NCBI RefSeq assembly: GCF_026385485.1
Contig: NZ_JANIDX010000005.1
Location: forward strand, 1-64,000
Length of the DNA: 64,000 nt
Reading direction: 5' to 3'
Source: Bombella pollinis
GTDB taxonomy: Bacteria > Pseudomonadota > Alphaproteobacteria > Acetobacterales > Acetobacteraceae
A program made the position numbers and the translations under genes. Below are positions 1 through 8,310 of the stretch, one piece after another. Below the pieces are notes generated by a model that was given only the letters and a program-made list of their open reading frames with translations, was not told the DNA's origin and did no database searches. Each line of letters opens with the position of its first letter. The first letter of the stretch is position 1.

Positions 1-2
1 CC

Positions 3-527
3 CAGCCGACCCCTGTTACGGGCTGGTTTGATATGGGATTTTACAACTCCCTAGACGGATTCCCCCCTGCCTCAGAGCTACTCCCTCTCACACCAGAACA
101 GTGGAAGAACCGATTGCCGTGCGGGCAGGCGGTAAAAGATGGCAAGATTGTTCCATATGTTACTCCAAAGACATTAGACGGGCAACGGGCTGTTTTGTCT
201 GGCCTAACGAACCAAAAAAAGGCGTTGGGCGTTTATTTCCAGCCCTCAGCCACCTCTTCCGCCGTGCTATTCCCCTCTGATGATACGTCATACGCCAACG
301 CCCTGCAGCAGGCGCAGGTTGCTCAGCTAGGCGCGTGGACTGACGGCACGGCATGGACGCTGGCAGATGGCAGCTCGGTACCGATGAGTAGTGATGATGT
401 CACCGGACTGTTCAAAAAACTAGCGAAATATCGCGGGGCTTGTCAGACCCACGCTGCCGCTCTGAGCAAACAGCTAGAGAATGATTTAAATACCGACCTT
501 ACAGCAGGATGGCCGGGCAACCGATAA
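3..527 (+). CDS. Tail-fibre-associated protein, 5' truncated by window edge (DUF4376-like C-terminus)
   Basis: The reading frame is open from base 3, so the ATG at 33 is probably internal and the gene starts left of the window. The first residues (PVTGWFD) and the segment with PPASELLPLTPEQW resemble the linker that precedes DUF4376-type C-terminal domains in phage tail fibre and fibre-associated proteins. The C-terminal part reads WTLADGSSVPMSSDDV, a cysteine, then DLTAGWP, which is the usual layout of that domain. It is followed 63 bp later by phage regulatory and lysis-like genes on the same strand. It is therefore probably the last gene of a fibre/baseplate block lying to the left. The family assignment rests on pattern recognition only. 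Confidence 0.6.
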   Translation, partial: QPTPVTGWFDMGFYNSLDGFPPASELLPLTPEQWKNRLPCGQAVKDGKIVPYVTPKTLDGQRAVLSGLTNQKKALGVYFQPSATSSAVLFPSDDTSYANALQQAQVAQLGAWTDGTAWTLADGSSVPMSSDDVTGLFKKLAKYRGACQTHAAALSKQLENDLNTDLTAGWPGNR

Positions 528-590
528 TTGTCTCATCTTGTAATAAAAAAATAGGCTGCTTTCTGATAGCTACCCCAATAGGGGGCATAA

Positions 591-923
591 ATGGCAGATA
601 ATATTGCTGAATTAGTCGATCTCATTGGGAAAGAAGAGGCACTCAAGCTGGCACGATCGTGCCCGGTAATCTCCGGGCGTCGTGTTCTATATGTTCCTGT
701 GCGGATTAAGAATGCGGCTCGTTACGCAAAGGTAATTAGTGAGGGAAGTGTAAAAAAACTGCACTCTTCCCTGGCAGGTTGCCAGATCAGCTTGGGAGAC
801 CCAGACAATTGGGAGCGCAAGCAACGGGCGTTAAAAATGCTCACAGACCCAACTATCCCTATCGCTCGCATCGCAGCGGAAACTAAAACCCCCCGTAGTT
901 TTCTTTATCGTCATTGGTGCTGA
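591..923 (+). CDS. Mor/C-type phage transcription activator
   Basis: The protein is 110 residues long. The N-terminal half (ELVDLIGKEEALKLA, then RRVLYVP) looks like the Mor dimerisation region. The C-terminal 35 residues (RKQRALKMLTD..IPIARIAAETKTPRSFLYRHW) form a helix-turn-helix of the Mor type. In phage Mu, Mor switches on middle transcription and the related C protein switches on late genes. This gene lies upstream of the packaging and structural genes on the same strand, so a role as late activator is a reasonable inference. Its ATG has a good ribosome binding site (AGGGGG, 6 nt spacer). Its stop is one base from the next gene's start. Confidence 0.65.
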   Translation: MADNIAELVDLIGKEEALKLARSCPVISGRRVLYVPVRIKNAARYAKVISEGSVKKLHSSLAGCQISLGDPDNWERKQRALKMLTDPTIPIARIAAETKTPRSFLYRHWC

Positions 924-924
924 C

Positions 925-1239
925 ATGAACAATCCAATTCCTCCAGAATGGAGAAGCGCATTAACATTAGGAGTTGCGGGTCTCTTTGGGAGTGCATCAG
1001 CAATTCCATCAATGCGATTTCAAGCTATTGAGCAAGCCGCTTTTTATATTTTAACGGGCGTTGTCTCAGCAATTTATCTATCCCCTGTCATCACCGATCA
1101 CTTTGGAATTAACATCTCAGCTAGTGGATTCCTCTGCGGATCCTTTGCCGGGAGTGTGATTGCCAAGGTGATTGAATTAGTTAGATCATTACGATTGCAA
1201 GATATTTTAATTGGCCTGTTCAAAAAGGGAGGCGATTGA
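925..1239 (+). CDS. Putative holin (small membrane protein)
   Basis: A 104-residue protein with three likely membrane segments, near residues 11-26, 36-56 and 66-86, a polar N-terminus and a basic C-terminus (FKKGGD). Size, topology and position between a late regulator and the packaging genes fit a class I holin, which would permeabilise the inner membrane at lysis. No sequence family was firmly recognised. It overlaps the following membrane-protein gene through a TGATG stop/start junction, so the pair is probably co-translated; they could be holin and antiholin, or two unrelated membrane proteins. Confidence 0.5.
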   Translation: MNNPIPPEWRSALTLGVAGLFGSASAIPSMRFQAIEQAAFYILTGVVSAIYLSPVITDHFGINISASGFLCGSFAGSVIAKVIELVRSLRLQDILIGLFKKGGD

Positions 1240-1517
1240 TGGTCTGGGATCTATACAAGGTCGCGTCAGCCGCCATTATGGTTTGGGCGTTAGCGCATTT
1301 GTTGTTCGGCAAGTCGATTGGAATAATTGGGAAGTTACTGTTCTTTTTAACAGCAATCGAGGCAGGAGCGATCTGTTTGCCTGCGCCGTGGCATCTGCCC
1401 TGCCCAGAAGCAGTCCTGCCCGTTGTTGCTGTAACGGTAATCTATCAAGAACTTCGTTTGGCAAAGCGGGTTAAGTCATTACTTGATAAAAAAATGGGTC
1501 CTTCCCAGAAGTTTTAA
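1239..1517 (+). CDS. Small phage membrane protein
   Basis: The ATG at 1239 overlaps the previous stop (TGATG) and follows a strong GGGAGG ribosome binding site at 1228-1233; a TTG three bases upstream is less likely. The 92-residue product has hydrophobic segments near residues 7-22, 26-46 and 60-75, and a basic C-terminus (KRVKSLLDKK). It has two cysteines in a CLPAPWHLPC segment. I do not recognise a family. Pairing with the preceding holin-like gene suggests a lysis role. It ends 16 bp before the cos-like sequence. Confidence 0.5.
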   Translation: MVWDLYKVASAAIMVWALAHLLFGKSIGIIGKLLFFLTAIEAGAICLPAPWHLPCPEAVLPVVAVTVIYQELRLAKRVKSLLDKKMGPSQKF

Positions 1518-1532
1518 GAGGCGGTGGGGCCA

Positions 1533-1550
1533 ACCTCCCGGTTTTTCCCT
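1533..1550 (+). other. Putative cosN packaging site
   Basis: The 18-mer ACCTCCCGGTTTTTCCCT matches 15 of 18 bases of the lambda left-end sequence ACCTCGCGGGTTTTCGCT, recalled from memory. It is preceded by a G-rich stretch (GGTGGGGCC), as lambda's 12-base cohesive end is. It sits directly upstream of the Nu1-like small terminase gene, exactly where lambda has cos. The non-coding interval is 1518-1591. It does not fold into a convincing terminator hairpin, which was the main alternative. Confidence 0.6.
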
Positions 1551-1591
1551 TGTGCGAGGCATTTCAAAACTGACTTTTTGTTTATATCGAA

Positions 1592-2116
1592 TTGGATGAA
1601 TTTGTGGCTGGGGCTTCTGGTGGAAAAATAGTCAACAGGCAGGGCCTAGCAGAGTTTTTCGGGGTCTCCCTACCCACTATAGATGCGTGGGTCAGAAGTA
1701 AAGTTCCCTACCTCCAGAAGGGCGGAAAAGGCAGGGAATGGCAGTTCGATACTGCTGCTGTGGTGGAGTGGCGTATCAGACAGGCTGAAGAAGCCTCCAA
1801 CAAAAAGCTAGCCAGCCTTGAAGCCATCGAGAAAGAAACAGCCAGGGTCAAACTGGAGCAAGAAAAGCTGAAGTTAGCACATGCCAAGGCTCTAGTCGTG
1901 CCAATGGACCAGATGGAAAGAAGACTCGCTATCGTATTCGCAGAGATCCGTACCAACCTGCGCAACGTACCAGGCAGGGTGTCGTCGCTCATTCTTGGAG
2001 AAACGAATGAGCGCAAGATGGTGGCGGTACTGATGGAGGAGATCGACCGATCACTAGCAGGATTGGCAGATTTCGATACGAACAGCCTTGATGAGAGCAT
2101 TGATGACTCAAATTGA
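1592..2116 (+). CDS. Terminase small subunit, Nu1 family
   Basis: A 174-residue protein. The N-terminal winged helix-turn-helix (VNRQGLAEFFGVSLPTIDAW, then LQKGGKGREWQFDTAAVVEW) closely follows lambda Nu1, the DNA-recognition subunit that binds cos. The middle (residues about 65-105) is charged and helical (EKETARVKLEQEKLKLA), as expected for assembly with the large subunit. The start is uncertain: TTG at 1592 gives the full frame, GTG at 1604 is an alternative, and neither has a clear ribosome binding site. The end overlaps the large terminase gene. Confidence 0.85.
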   Translation: MDEFVAGASGGKIVNRQGLAEFFGVSLPTIDAWVRSKVPYLQKGGKGREWQFDTAAVVEWRIRQAEEASNKKLASLEAIEKETARVKLEQEKLKLAHAKALVVPMDQMERRLAIVFAEIRTNLRNVPGRVSSLILGETNERKMVAVLMEEIDRSLAGLADFDTNSLDESIDDSN

Positions 2117-4085
2117 CATGGAGGAGTTTAATAACTGGCGTGGCTGTGCATCCATCCTGCGCTCTGCCCTGCGCATGTTGAGGCCGCCGGACAACCTAAG
2201 ACCCTCTGAATGGGCAGAACGAAACCTGAAGATACCAGAAGGAAATAGGATTCCGGGGTTCTACCGGGTGATGAATGCTCCCATCCAGAGGGAACCTATG
2301 GACCAGTTCGTGAATCCTGAATGCCGTCGGGTGACGCTGATGTGGGGTGCACAGATCGGGAAAACCACCTGTGCGCTGGGGATGCAGGGGTTTGCGATTG
2401 CCCAACGCCCGAGATCCCAGATGATGATGCAGCCGTCACAAGGCGACCTAAAGACATGGCTTGAAACCAAGTTCAATCCACTCACAGAGGCCAGCGAGAG
2501 CATTGGGCGGCTCATAGCCAAGCCCAGGGGACGTGAGGGTGTGAACAATCAGGGAATGAAAAGTTATCCGGGTGGTTTCATCATGTTCGCCTGGGCAGGA
2601 TCTACAAAGACCATGCGTGGGCGATCTGCCCCATTTATCGTGTGCGATGAGGTGGATGGTTACAACACCACCGATGAGGGCAGCCCGGTTTCCCTGATCT
2701 GGCAGCGCGCTGCGACATTCGGGGATGACCGTTTTCTTGTGGAGATTTCCACCCCTACCCTGAAAGAAGCCAGCTATATCGAGCAGGCATTTGAGGCCGG
2801 GGACCAGCGGCATTTCCATGTGTGCTGCCCTGATTGCGGGGAGATGCAGATACTCACATGGGGACGCGTTTCCTGGGCGGGCCGGAGATCCACGGAGCTG
2901 CATGATGCTGCAAAAGACCTGCATGACGAGCATGACCCTGCCACCGCAGCTTATTGCTGCGAACATTGCGGAACGCTGTGGAATGACGGGCAGAGAGTGC
3001 AGGCCCTCCGAAGCGCAGAGGAACAGGGCGCGGGATGGATTGCGACAAAGCCATTCAAGGGGCATGCCTCCTACCACGCTTGGGAGGCGTACAGCACCTT
3101 TCGGCGGCTGGAAGACATCGTGCAGGATTACCTGGACAAGCTGAAGCTGGATGACCTGCAATCATTCGCCAATGTATCGCTATCCCGCACCTATGAGATC
3201 AAGGGAGACCGGTGCGATCCGGAGAGCCTCTATGCCAAGCGGGAGGCATGGCCTGACCACTGCCCGGATGGTGTGCTTTATGTCACGCTGGGCGCGGATA
3301 TGCAGATGGACCGGCTGGAATATGAGATCGTTGGCTGGGGCATGCATGGCGAAACGTGGAGCCTAGAATATGGGGTACTGTGGGGCGACCCATTGGCAGG
3401 GCAGGTCTTCTTTGACCTGGGACAGATCATCAAGACACGGCGTTTCACCCTGCGGGACGGAACGGAGCTGGGCATATCGGCCTCCTGCCTTGATACGGGT
3501 GGCACGACAGGATACCCACAGGCGGCCTATGACTGGTTGAAAGGCAAGACGGGGCGACGCATCTTTGGTGTAAAGGGCTATTCCCCCTCATGGGGTAACC
3601 CCATTGTGCCCGGGCCCCAACGCAGGCGTTCTGGGCGGGCGCGACGCAAGGTGGACATCTTCCCCGTGGCCGTGGATGAGGCCAAGGTGGTCATCTATCG
3701 GCGCATCAGCCAGACCGTAGGAGCAACCACGCCTGGCGGTCCAGGGTACATGCACGTCCCCGATACCCGGGAAGAAGAATGGTTCAATCAATTGACCGCG
3801 GAATCACTGGTCACCCGCAAGGGCAATGTGAATCGGCGCGAATGGGTTAAGTCGTCCAAGGCCCGCAACGAGGCCCTGGACTGCCGTGTATATGCCTATG
3901 CTGCCTTGCAGATCATGAAGCCAGTCCTGAAGGCAGAGGCTCCACAGGAAGCCCCTAGCCGCCCCGACCAGATGGAAGCACCGATGGGGCAGCGGGAGCA
4001 GAAACAGGGGGGCCAGTCTGTGCAGGAAGTGACACCCCCACCCAAGATGAAAAAACGGAGGGTCTGGCGACCGCCGGGGCGGTGA
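2103..4085 (+). CDS. Terminase large subunit, GpA family
   Basis: About 660 residues, the usual length for lambda GpA, the packaging motor and cos nuclease. A Walker A motif (GAQIGKTT, about residues 82-89) and a Walker B (FIVCDEVDGY, about residue 182) mark the ATPase. A CxxC...CxxC segment (CCPDCGEM and CCEHCGTLW) lies in the middle, followed by the C-terminal nuclease region. ATG 2103 is chosen because GAGAG lies 5 nt upstream; ATG 2091 and TTG 2088 are in frame alternatives. The start overlaps the end of the small subunit, as in lambda. The C-terminus is proline- and arginine-rich (PPKMKKRRVWRPPGR), perhaps for portal docking. Confidence 0.9.
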   Translation: MTQIDMEEFNNWRGCASILRSALRMLRPPDNLRPSEWAERNLKIPEGNRIPGFYRVMNAPIQREPMDQFVNPECRRVTLMWGAQIGKTTCALGMQGFAIAQRPRSQMMMQPSQGDLKTWLETKFNPLTEASESIGRLIAKPRGREGVNNQGMKSYPGGFIMFAWAGSTKTMRGRSAPFIVCDEVDGYNTTDEGSPVSLIWQRAATFGDDRFLVEISTPTLKEASYIEQAFEAGDQRHFHVCCPDCGEMQILTWGRVSWAGRRSTELHDAAKDLHDEHDPATAAYCCEHCGTLWNDGQRVQALRSAEEQGAGWIATKPFKGHASYHAWEAYSTFRRLEDIVQDYLDKLKLDDLQSFANVSLSRTYEIKGDRCDPESLYAKREAWPDHCPDGVLYVTLGADMQMDRLEYEIVGWGMHGETWSLEYGVLWGDPLAGQVFFDLGQIIKTRRFTLRDGTELGISASCLDTGGTTGYPQAAYDWLKGKTGRRIFGVKGYSPSWGNPIVPGPQRRRSGRARRKVDIFPVAVDEAKVVIYRRISQTVGATTPGGPGYMHVPDTREEEWFNQLTAESLVTRKGNVNRREWVKSSKARNEALDCRVYAYAALQIMKPVLKAEAPQEAPSRPDQMEAPMGQREQKQGGQSVQEVTPPPKMKKRRVWRPPGR

Positions 4086-4136
4086 GCTGTCCTACGGACC
4101 AGAGGGTTAACGAGGCTCTTAGGAATGGGCTGATCC

Positions 4137-4156
4137 TGTCCCATCCCGTTATAAAA
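4137..4156 (+). repeat. Late-gene repeat motif, copy 1
   Basis: TGTCCCATCCCGTTATAAAA in the gap between large terminase and the gpW-like gene. Two near-identical copies lie at 6821 and 10461. The motif sits 55 nt before the likely ATG of the next gene (4212). TATAAAA resembles a -10 box. A promoter or activator-binding role is inferred, not shown. Confidence 0.6.
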
Positions 4157-4211
4157 AACCGGGCGCATGACCGGTATCCTCATCGCCAGCAACAGGGAGG
4201 TTCAAAGGCGC

Positions 4212-4694
4212 ATGAGGATACCGGAGACATTTACGGCAGGAACGACGCTGCGCCTGCGGGCTGGTACGGGGACCGTGCTGATCCTGCGGGGGGCCTGTAC
4301 GGCGGACCTGTCGGCCGATGGGGATGGTATCGTCCTGGCCAGTGCTGCCGTAACCAAGGAATGGCTCCCCGGGAATGTGGCATATTCTCTACGAAAAACC
4401 GAGAAAAACGGCGATATTTCTGAGATTTCCAGCGGTTCCATGCTGATTCTCCCCGATATTTCCAGCCTGCCCGCTGGGGCGGATACCCGTAGCCAGAACC
4501 GGCGAACCTATGATGCAATCTGCGCTGTTATCGAGAACCGGGCCAGCCGAGACCAGCAGGAATACAAGATAGGAAACCGCGAGCTGAAGCGGTTGCCTAT
4601 CTCCGACCTGCTCAAGCTGAGGGCTGTGTTTGGCAGTTTCGTTGCTCAGGAAAATGGACGCGCCGGGTTTGTCGAGCATAAGGTGCGCTTCTGA
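4212..4694 (+). CDS. gpW-like head-tail joining protein with extra N-terminal domain
   Basis: About 160 residues. The C-terminal third (YKIGNRELKRLPISDLLKLRAVF) resembles lambda gpW, which closes the filled head, in the part where gpW has DLKKYIAELE. The N-terminal 80 residues are beta-rich and not found in gpW; I do not recognise them. The gene occupies the lambda W position, between large terminase and portal. ATG 4212 is preferred because AGGGAGG (4194-4200) and AAAGG (4204-4208) lie before it; an upstream ATG at 4167 has no ribosome binding site. Its stop overlaps the portal start (TGATG). Confidence 0.65.
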   Translation: MRIPETFTAGTTLRLRAGTGTVLILRGACTADLSADGDGIVLASAAVTKEWLPGNVAYSLRKTEKNGDISEISSGSMLILPDISSLPAGADTRSQNRRTYDAICAVIENRASRDQQEYKIGNRELKRLPISDLLKLRAVFGSFVAQENGRAGFVEHKVRF

Positions 4695-6304
4695 TGGCGG
4701 GAATCTGGAATGGGCTGAAGCGGGCGTTGGGCGGCAACACCGCCCCTGCCGCGCCTGTAGCAGACTGGGCTCGTCCAAGGATGGGACCCAATGTGCGGGC
4801 GGGAAGGTCGTTCCCCGTGTCCGGAAATATGCCCTTCAACAGTCATGCCGCATGGGCCACACCCCGGTTAGTAGGGCAAATTGAAGCGGGCCGCGTGGAC
4901 AGGTTTGGTTCTTCCTGGGTAGGCACTCCCACCACGCCGGATGAACAGATCCGCATTTACGGGCGCATCCTTATTGCCCGCTCCCGGGATATGGCGATCA
5001 ACGATCCTTACATGCGCGGTTTCGTGCGTAAATGCCGGGCTAATATTATTGGCCACGGCGTGAAGCTGCGTTGTCTGGCCAAGAAGGCAAATGGCAAGGA
5101 GGATGGCCGCCTGAATGGGGCCGTGGTGGCATCGTGGGTGGACTGGTGCAAGGCGAAAAACTGCGACGTGACGGGGCGAGAAGGATTCGTGCGGCTCTGC
5201 CTGACGGTGACATCCTCCCTGGCCGTGGACGGGGAAGCGTTTGTGCATATCGTGCAGGATGGCCCCTATGGTATCCAGCTTCAACATATCGATGCGGTAC
5301 GCTGCCCTCATGATTATGATGTGGATGAAAATAAAGGCACCTATATCCGGGCAGGGATTGAGTACGATCGTTCCGATCGGGTGATAGCCTATTATTTCCT
5401 CAGCGATGATTCCCACGGCTCCTATTATGGACTGGAGGGACAGTCCTATATACGCGTGCCCGCGGAAAATATCTGCCACGTCTACCGCCAGGAGCAGGCT
5501 GGGCAGAAGCGCGGTTTCCCCTGGGCTACATCTGCCCTGTATCGGCTGAAAAACCTGAAAGAATTCGAGGACAATGCCGCCCTTAACGCCCGTGTCGGGG
5601 CTGCGAAAATGGGCCTCGTGACGTGGGATGATGACGCTGGGCCAGAGCGTCCTGATGATGACCGCGCCATTCATTTTACTTCTGAAGCCGGAACATTCCT
5701 TGAGCTGCCGACCGGGGCCAATCTGGAAAAATGGGATCCCGCATTCCCTGACCAGGCGTTTGGGCCATTCATAAAGAGCGGGCTGCGCGCAGCTGCTGCC
5801 GGAATGGGAGTTGGCTACAACAGCCTAGCCAACGACCTAGAAGGAGTTAACTTCTCATCAATACGGGCCGGTATGCTTGACGAACGGGAGCTGTGGAAAG
5901 AGGAGCAGCACCTCGTGATAGAGCAGTTGATAGAGCCGATTTTTGACCGATTCATCCGGCTGGCCCTGCTGAGCGGGAAAGTGACGGATGGCACAGGATA
6001 TGTGGTGCCTCCTACAAAGCTTGAATCCATCTTGCGGGCAAGCAGCTTCCACCCGCGCCGGTGGGACTGGGTGGACCCAAAAAGCGATGTGGTGGCCAAT
6101 CAGAAGGCCATGGATGCGCTCATCAAGTCCCCGCAGCAGGTCATCCGCGAGCGAGGGCAAAACCCGGAAGATGTGCTGGACGACTGGGCCAGCTGGGCCA
6201 AGGCATGCGAAGCGCGCGGCATCCCCAAGGAGCTGATGCAGGTGGCCTTTGGAGAGCAGGTGAAAACGGCGGTCACAGATGAGCCGGACAATGACGATGA
6301 ATAG
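4694..6304 (+). CDS. Portal protein, lambda gpB family
   Basis: A 536-residue protein, the normal length for a lambda-type portal, the dodecameric ring at the head vertex through which DNA enters and leaves. Recognisable blocks include MRGFVRKCRANIIGHGVKL (about residues 110-130), a DGEAFVHIVQDGPYGIQLQ block and SIRAGMLDERELWKEEQHL near residue 395. The C-terminus is acidic (DEPDNDDE). It starts in a TGATG overlap with the preceding gene and is followed 12 bp later by the protease-capsid gene, so the head genes are one transcription unit. Confidence 0.92.
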   Translation: MAGIWNGLKRALGGNTAPAAPVADWARPRMGPNVRAGRSFPVSGNMPFNSHAAWATPRLVGQIEAGRVDRFGSSWVGTPTTPDEQIRIYGRILIARSRDMAINDPYMRGFVRKCRANIIGHGVKLRCLAKKANGKEDGRLNGAVVASWVDWCKAKNCDVTGREGFVRLCLTVTSSLAVDGEAFVHIVQDGPYGIQLQHIDAVRCPHDYDVDENKGTYIRAGIEYDRSDRVIAYYFLSDDSHGSYYGLEGQSYIRVPAENICHVYRQEQAGQKRGFPWATSALYRLKNLKEFEDNAALNARVGAAKMGLVTWDDDAGPERPDDDRAIHFTSEAGTFLELPTGANLEKWDPAFPDQAFGPFIKSGLRAAAAGMGVGYNSLANDLEGVNFSSIRAGMLDERELWKEEQHLVIEQLIEPIFDRFIRLALLSGKVTDGTGYVVPPTKLESILRASSFHPRRWDWVDPKSDVVANQKAMDALIKSPQQVIRERGQNPEDVLDDWASWAKACEARGIPKELMQVAFGEQVKTAVTDEPDNDDE

Positions 6305-6315
6305 GGGACAGACTG

Positions 6316-8310
6316 ATGGAGATTAATGAAATACTTCGCAAAGCAAAGGCGGAGGGAGGAAAGCGCGTTGCCAATGTGGAGAATATTGACGCTGGGAACA
6401 GGACAGTATCCCTGGCCTTTTCCTCCGAATCTGCGCAGGTGTCCAGGTGGTTCGGTACGGAAATTCTCGGGCATAAAGCCGGAGAAGTTCGACTGGACCG
6501 TATCAATGATGGTGGCCCCCTGCTTATGGATCATGACTGGACAGACCAAATCGGCGTTGTGGAAAATGCCCGCATTGATGGCGACGGCGTGGGGCGGGCT
6601 ACAGTCCGCTTTGGGAAGTCACCCAGGGCTGACGAGATTTTCCGGGACGTGCAAGATGGTATTCGCCGGCACGTCTCTGTCGGATATGCCGTGCGCGGCA
6701 TGCAGCTAATCTCCGATGATGAAGAGAACGGTCCTGTTTACCGGGTAACAGACTGGGAGCCGACAGAGATCAGCATGGTTTCCGTCCCGGCGGACCATGG
6801 CGTGGGTATCGGGCGGGGACTGTCCCATCCCGATATAAAACCGCCGGAGGGAATCGTCGATAATCAGGGCAAAAATACGGGTACGCCTTCACAATACAAC
6901 GGAGAGAACAGAATGAGCGCAGGGGCAGCTAACGAAGGGCAGAAGCCAAATCCGGATACGACTGCTTTGGGGGCACAACCGACGCGGGATTATGAGAGCG
7001 AAAAGCGCGCAGCCATGCGGGCCGAGCAGGAGCGCGTGAAGAACATTCTCGACTTAGGACGTCAGTACGGGGCAAGTGATCTTGCTGCCGAGTTCGCTGC
7101 CAACCCACAGGGCACTGTTGAAGGCCTGTCCCGTGCCCTGCTAGAGCGAACTGGCAAGACATTTGCTGTTCCTGCCCCCTCCACAGATATCGGCATGACA
7201 AAGCGGGACTTACGTAATTTCTCTGTCCTACGAGCAGTAAGGGCGATGACGGCGCAGGATCGTCGTACTCGTGAAGCCGCAGGATTCGAGTTTGAGGTGT
7301 CTCAGGAGGCCGCAAAGCGGCAGAACCAGCGCAATGCGGACGGGATAATCATTCCTTCGGACGTTTTACGTCACAACCTGTCAGATGATTTCAGTCTACT
7401 GCGTGACGGCTCTGGGACAATGAACACGGCATCCAACGGGCAGACCGGTGCCGGTAGCACGGGCGGTGCGACCGTCCAGACCTCCGTTCTGGCGGGCAGC
7501 TATATCGATATCCTTCGCAACAAGGCAGTGTTCGCCCGCGGGGCGCGCATGCTGGGCGGCCTGGTGGGGAATATCTCCATCCCGCGCCAGACGGCAGCAA
7601 CGCAGGGATACTGGCTGGGTGAAGGGGATGATGCCACCTTCTCCGCCATGGATTTCGGCGCGGTTGAATTGAAACCAAAAACCGCAGCAGCCAACACCGT
7701 AATCACCCGCCGCCTGCTGGAACAATCCAGCATGGACGTGGAGATGCTGGTGCGCGCCGACCTAGCCAAGCAAATGGCGTTGGTCATCGACTATTCAGGC
7801 TATTACGGGCACGGTGGTGACAAGCAGCCGCTGGGGCTGGCCAACATGCTGGGCATCGGAGGCGTAACCTTCGCCGGGCCGCAGCCGACATGGCAAGAGC
7901 TGGTCGAGCTGGAAACCATGATCGCCGAGAAGAACGCCGATGTGGACTCCATGCGCTTCAAGGCCCGGCCCGCCTTCCGCGGCTATGCCAAGACGGCGCT
8001 CAAGTTCAATGTCAACGGCAGCCAGATCATTTGGGAAGATGGCGGCACGGTGAACGGGTACCCGGTTGACGTGACTAACCAAGTTGCCACGGGTGACCTG
8101 TTCTTCGGCAACTTCGGTGATGTGCTGATGGGCATGTGGGGTGGCCTTGAGCTGATCGTGGATCCCTATACCCGCTCCACCGCCGGGAACGTCGTGCTGA
8201 CCACGTTCCAAGACATCGACTGGCAGTTCCGCCGGACGGAAAGCTTTGTTTATGCTAAGGGCGGTGCACCGGCAGCCTCTAGCGGAAGCACAGGCAAGAG
8301 TGGCTCCTGA
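6316..8310 (+). CDS. Prohead protease - scaffold - major capsid fusion protein
   Basis: One 664-residue frame holds three usually separate functions. Residues 1-170 are an HK97-family prohead protease; predicted catalytic His73 (LLMDHDW) and Ser121 (RRHVSVGY) are present. Residues 200-290 are charged and helical (YESEKRAAMRAEQERVKNILDLG), like a scaffold or delta domain. Residues 290-655 are an HK97-fold major capsid protein, recognisable from ITRRLLEQSSMDVEMLVRADLA and the C-terminal DWQFRRTESFVY. An in-frame ATG at 6913 with its own GGAGAG site could produce scaffold-capsid without protease. The fused precursor would be cut by its own protease during head maturation. Confidence 0.9.
   Translation: MEINEILRKAKAEGGKRVANVENIDAGNRTVSLAFSSESAQVSRWFGTEILGHKAGEVRLDRINDGGPLLMDHDWTDQIGVVENARIDGDGVGRATVRFGKSPRADEIFRDVQDGIRRHVSVGYAVRGMQLISDDEENGPVYRVTDWEPTEISMVSVPADHGVGIGRGLSHPDIKPPEGIVDNQGKNTGTPSQYNGENRMSAGAANEGQKPNPDTTALGAQPTRDYESEKRAAMRAEQERVKNILDLGRQYGASDLAAEFAANPQGTVEGLSRALLERTGKTFAVPAPSTDIGMTKRDLRNFSVLRAVRAMTAQDRRTREAAGFEFEVSQEAAKRQNQRNADGIIIPSDVLRHNLSDDFSLLRDGSGTMNTASNGQTGAGSTGGATVQTSVLAGSYIDILRNKAVFARGARMLGGLVGNISIPRQTAATQGYWLGEGDDATFSAMDFGAVELKPKTAAANTVITRRLLEQSSMDVEMLVRADLAKQMALVIDYSGYYGHGGDKQPLGLANMLGIGGVTFAGPQPTWQELVELETMIAEKNADVDSMRFKARPAFRGYAKTALKFNVNGSQIIWEDGGTVNGYPVDVTNQVATGDLFFGNFGDVLMGMWGGLELIVDPYTRSTAGNVVLTTFQDIDWQFRRTESFVYAKGGAPAASSGSTGKSGS
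6821..6840 (+). repeat. Late-gene repeat motif, copy 2 (inside the protease part)
   Basis: TGTCCCATCCCGATATAAAA lies inside the coding sequence of the protease-capsid fusion, one base different from copy 1. It is 73 nt upstream of the internal ATG at 6913. It is under coding constraint, so conservation of the element here is more striking than in a gap. Confidence 0.55.
6901..6915 (+). promoter_or_regulatory. Internal ribosome binding site and start codon for scaffold-capsid
   Basis: GGAGAG (6901-6906), a 6-base spacer and ATG (6913-6915) sit in frame at codon 200 of the fusion gene, exactly at the protease/scaffold boundary (ENR-MSAGAANEG). Lambda does the same with Nu3, which is nested in frame in C. 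A shorter 465-residue product starting here is inferred. Confidence 0.55.

Noticed and set aside
1518..1560. Rho-independent terminator instead of cos
   Set aside because: There is a short T-run but no stable stem before it, while similarity to lambda cosN and the position fit better.
2448..3161. 237-codon open frame on the minus strand
   Set aside because: It lies wholly inside the large terminase gene, opposite strand, with no plausible ribosome binding site or family; it is a by-product of GC-rich codon use.
4868..5674. 268-codon open frame on the minus strand
   Set aside because: It is antisense to the portal gene, whose family assignment is secure.
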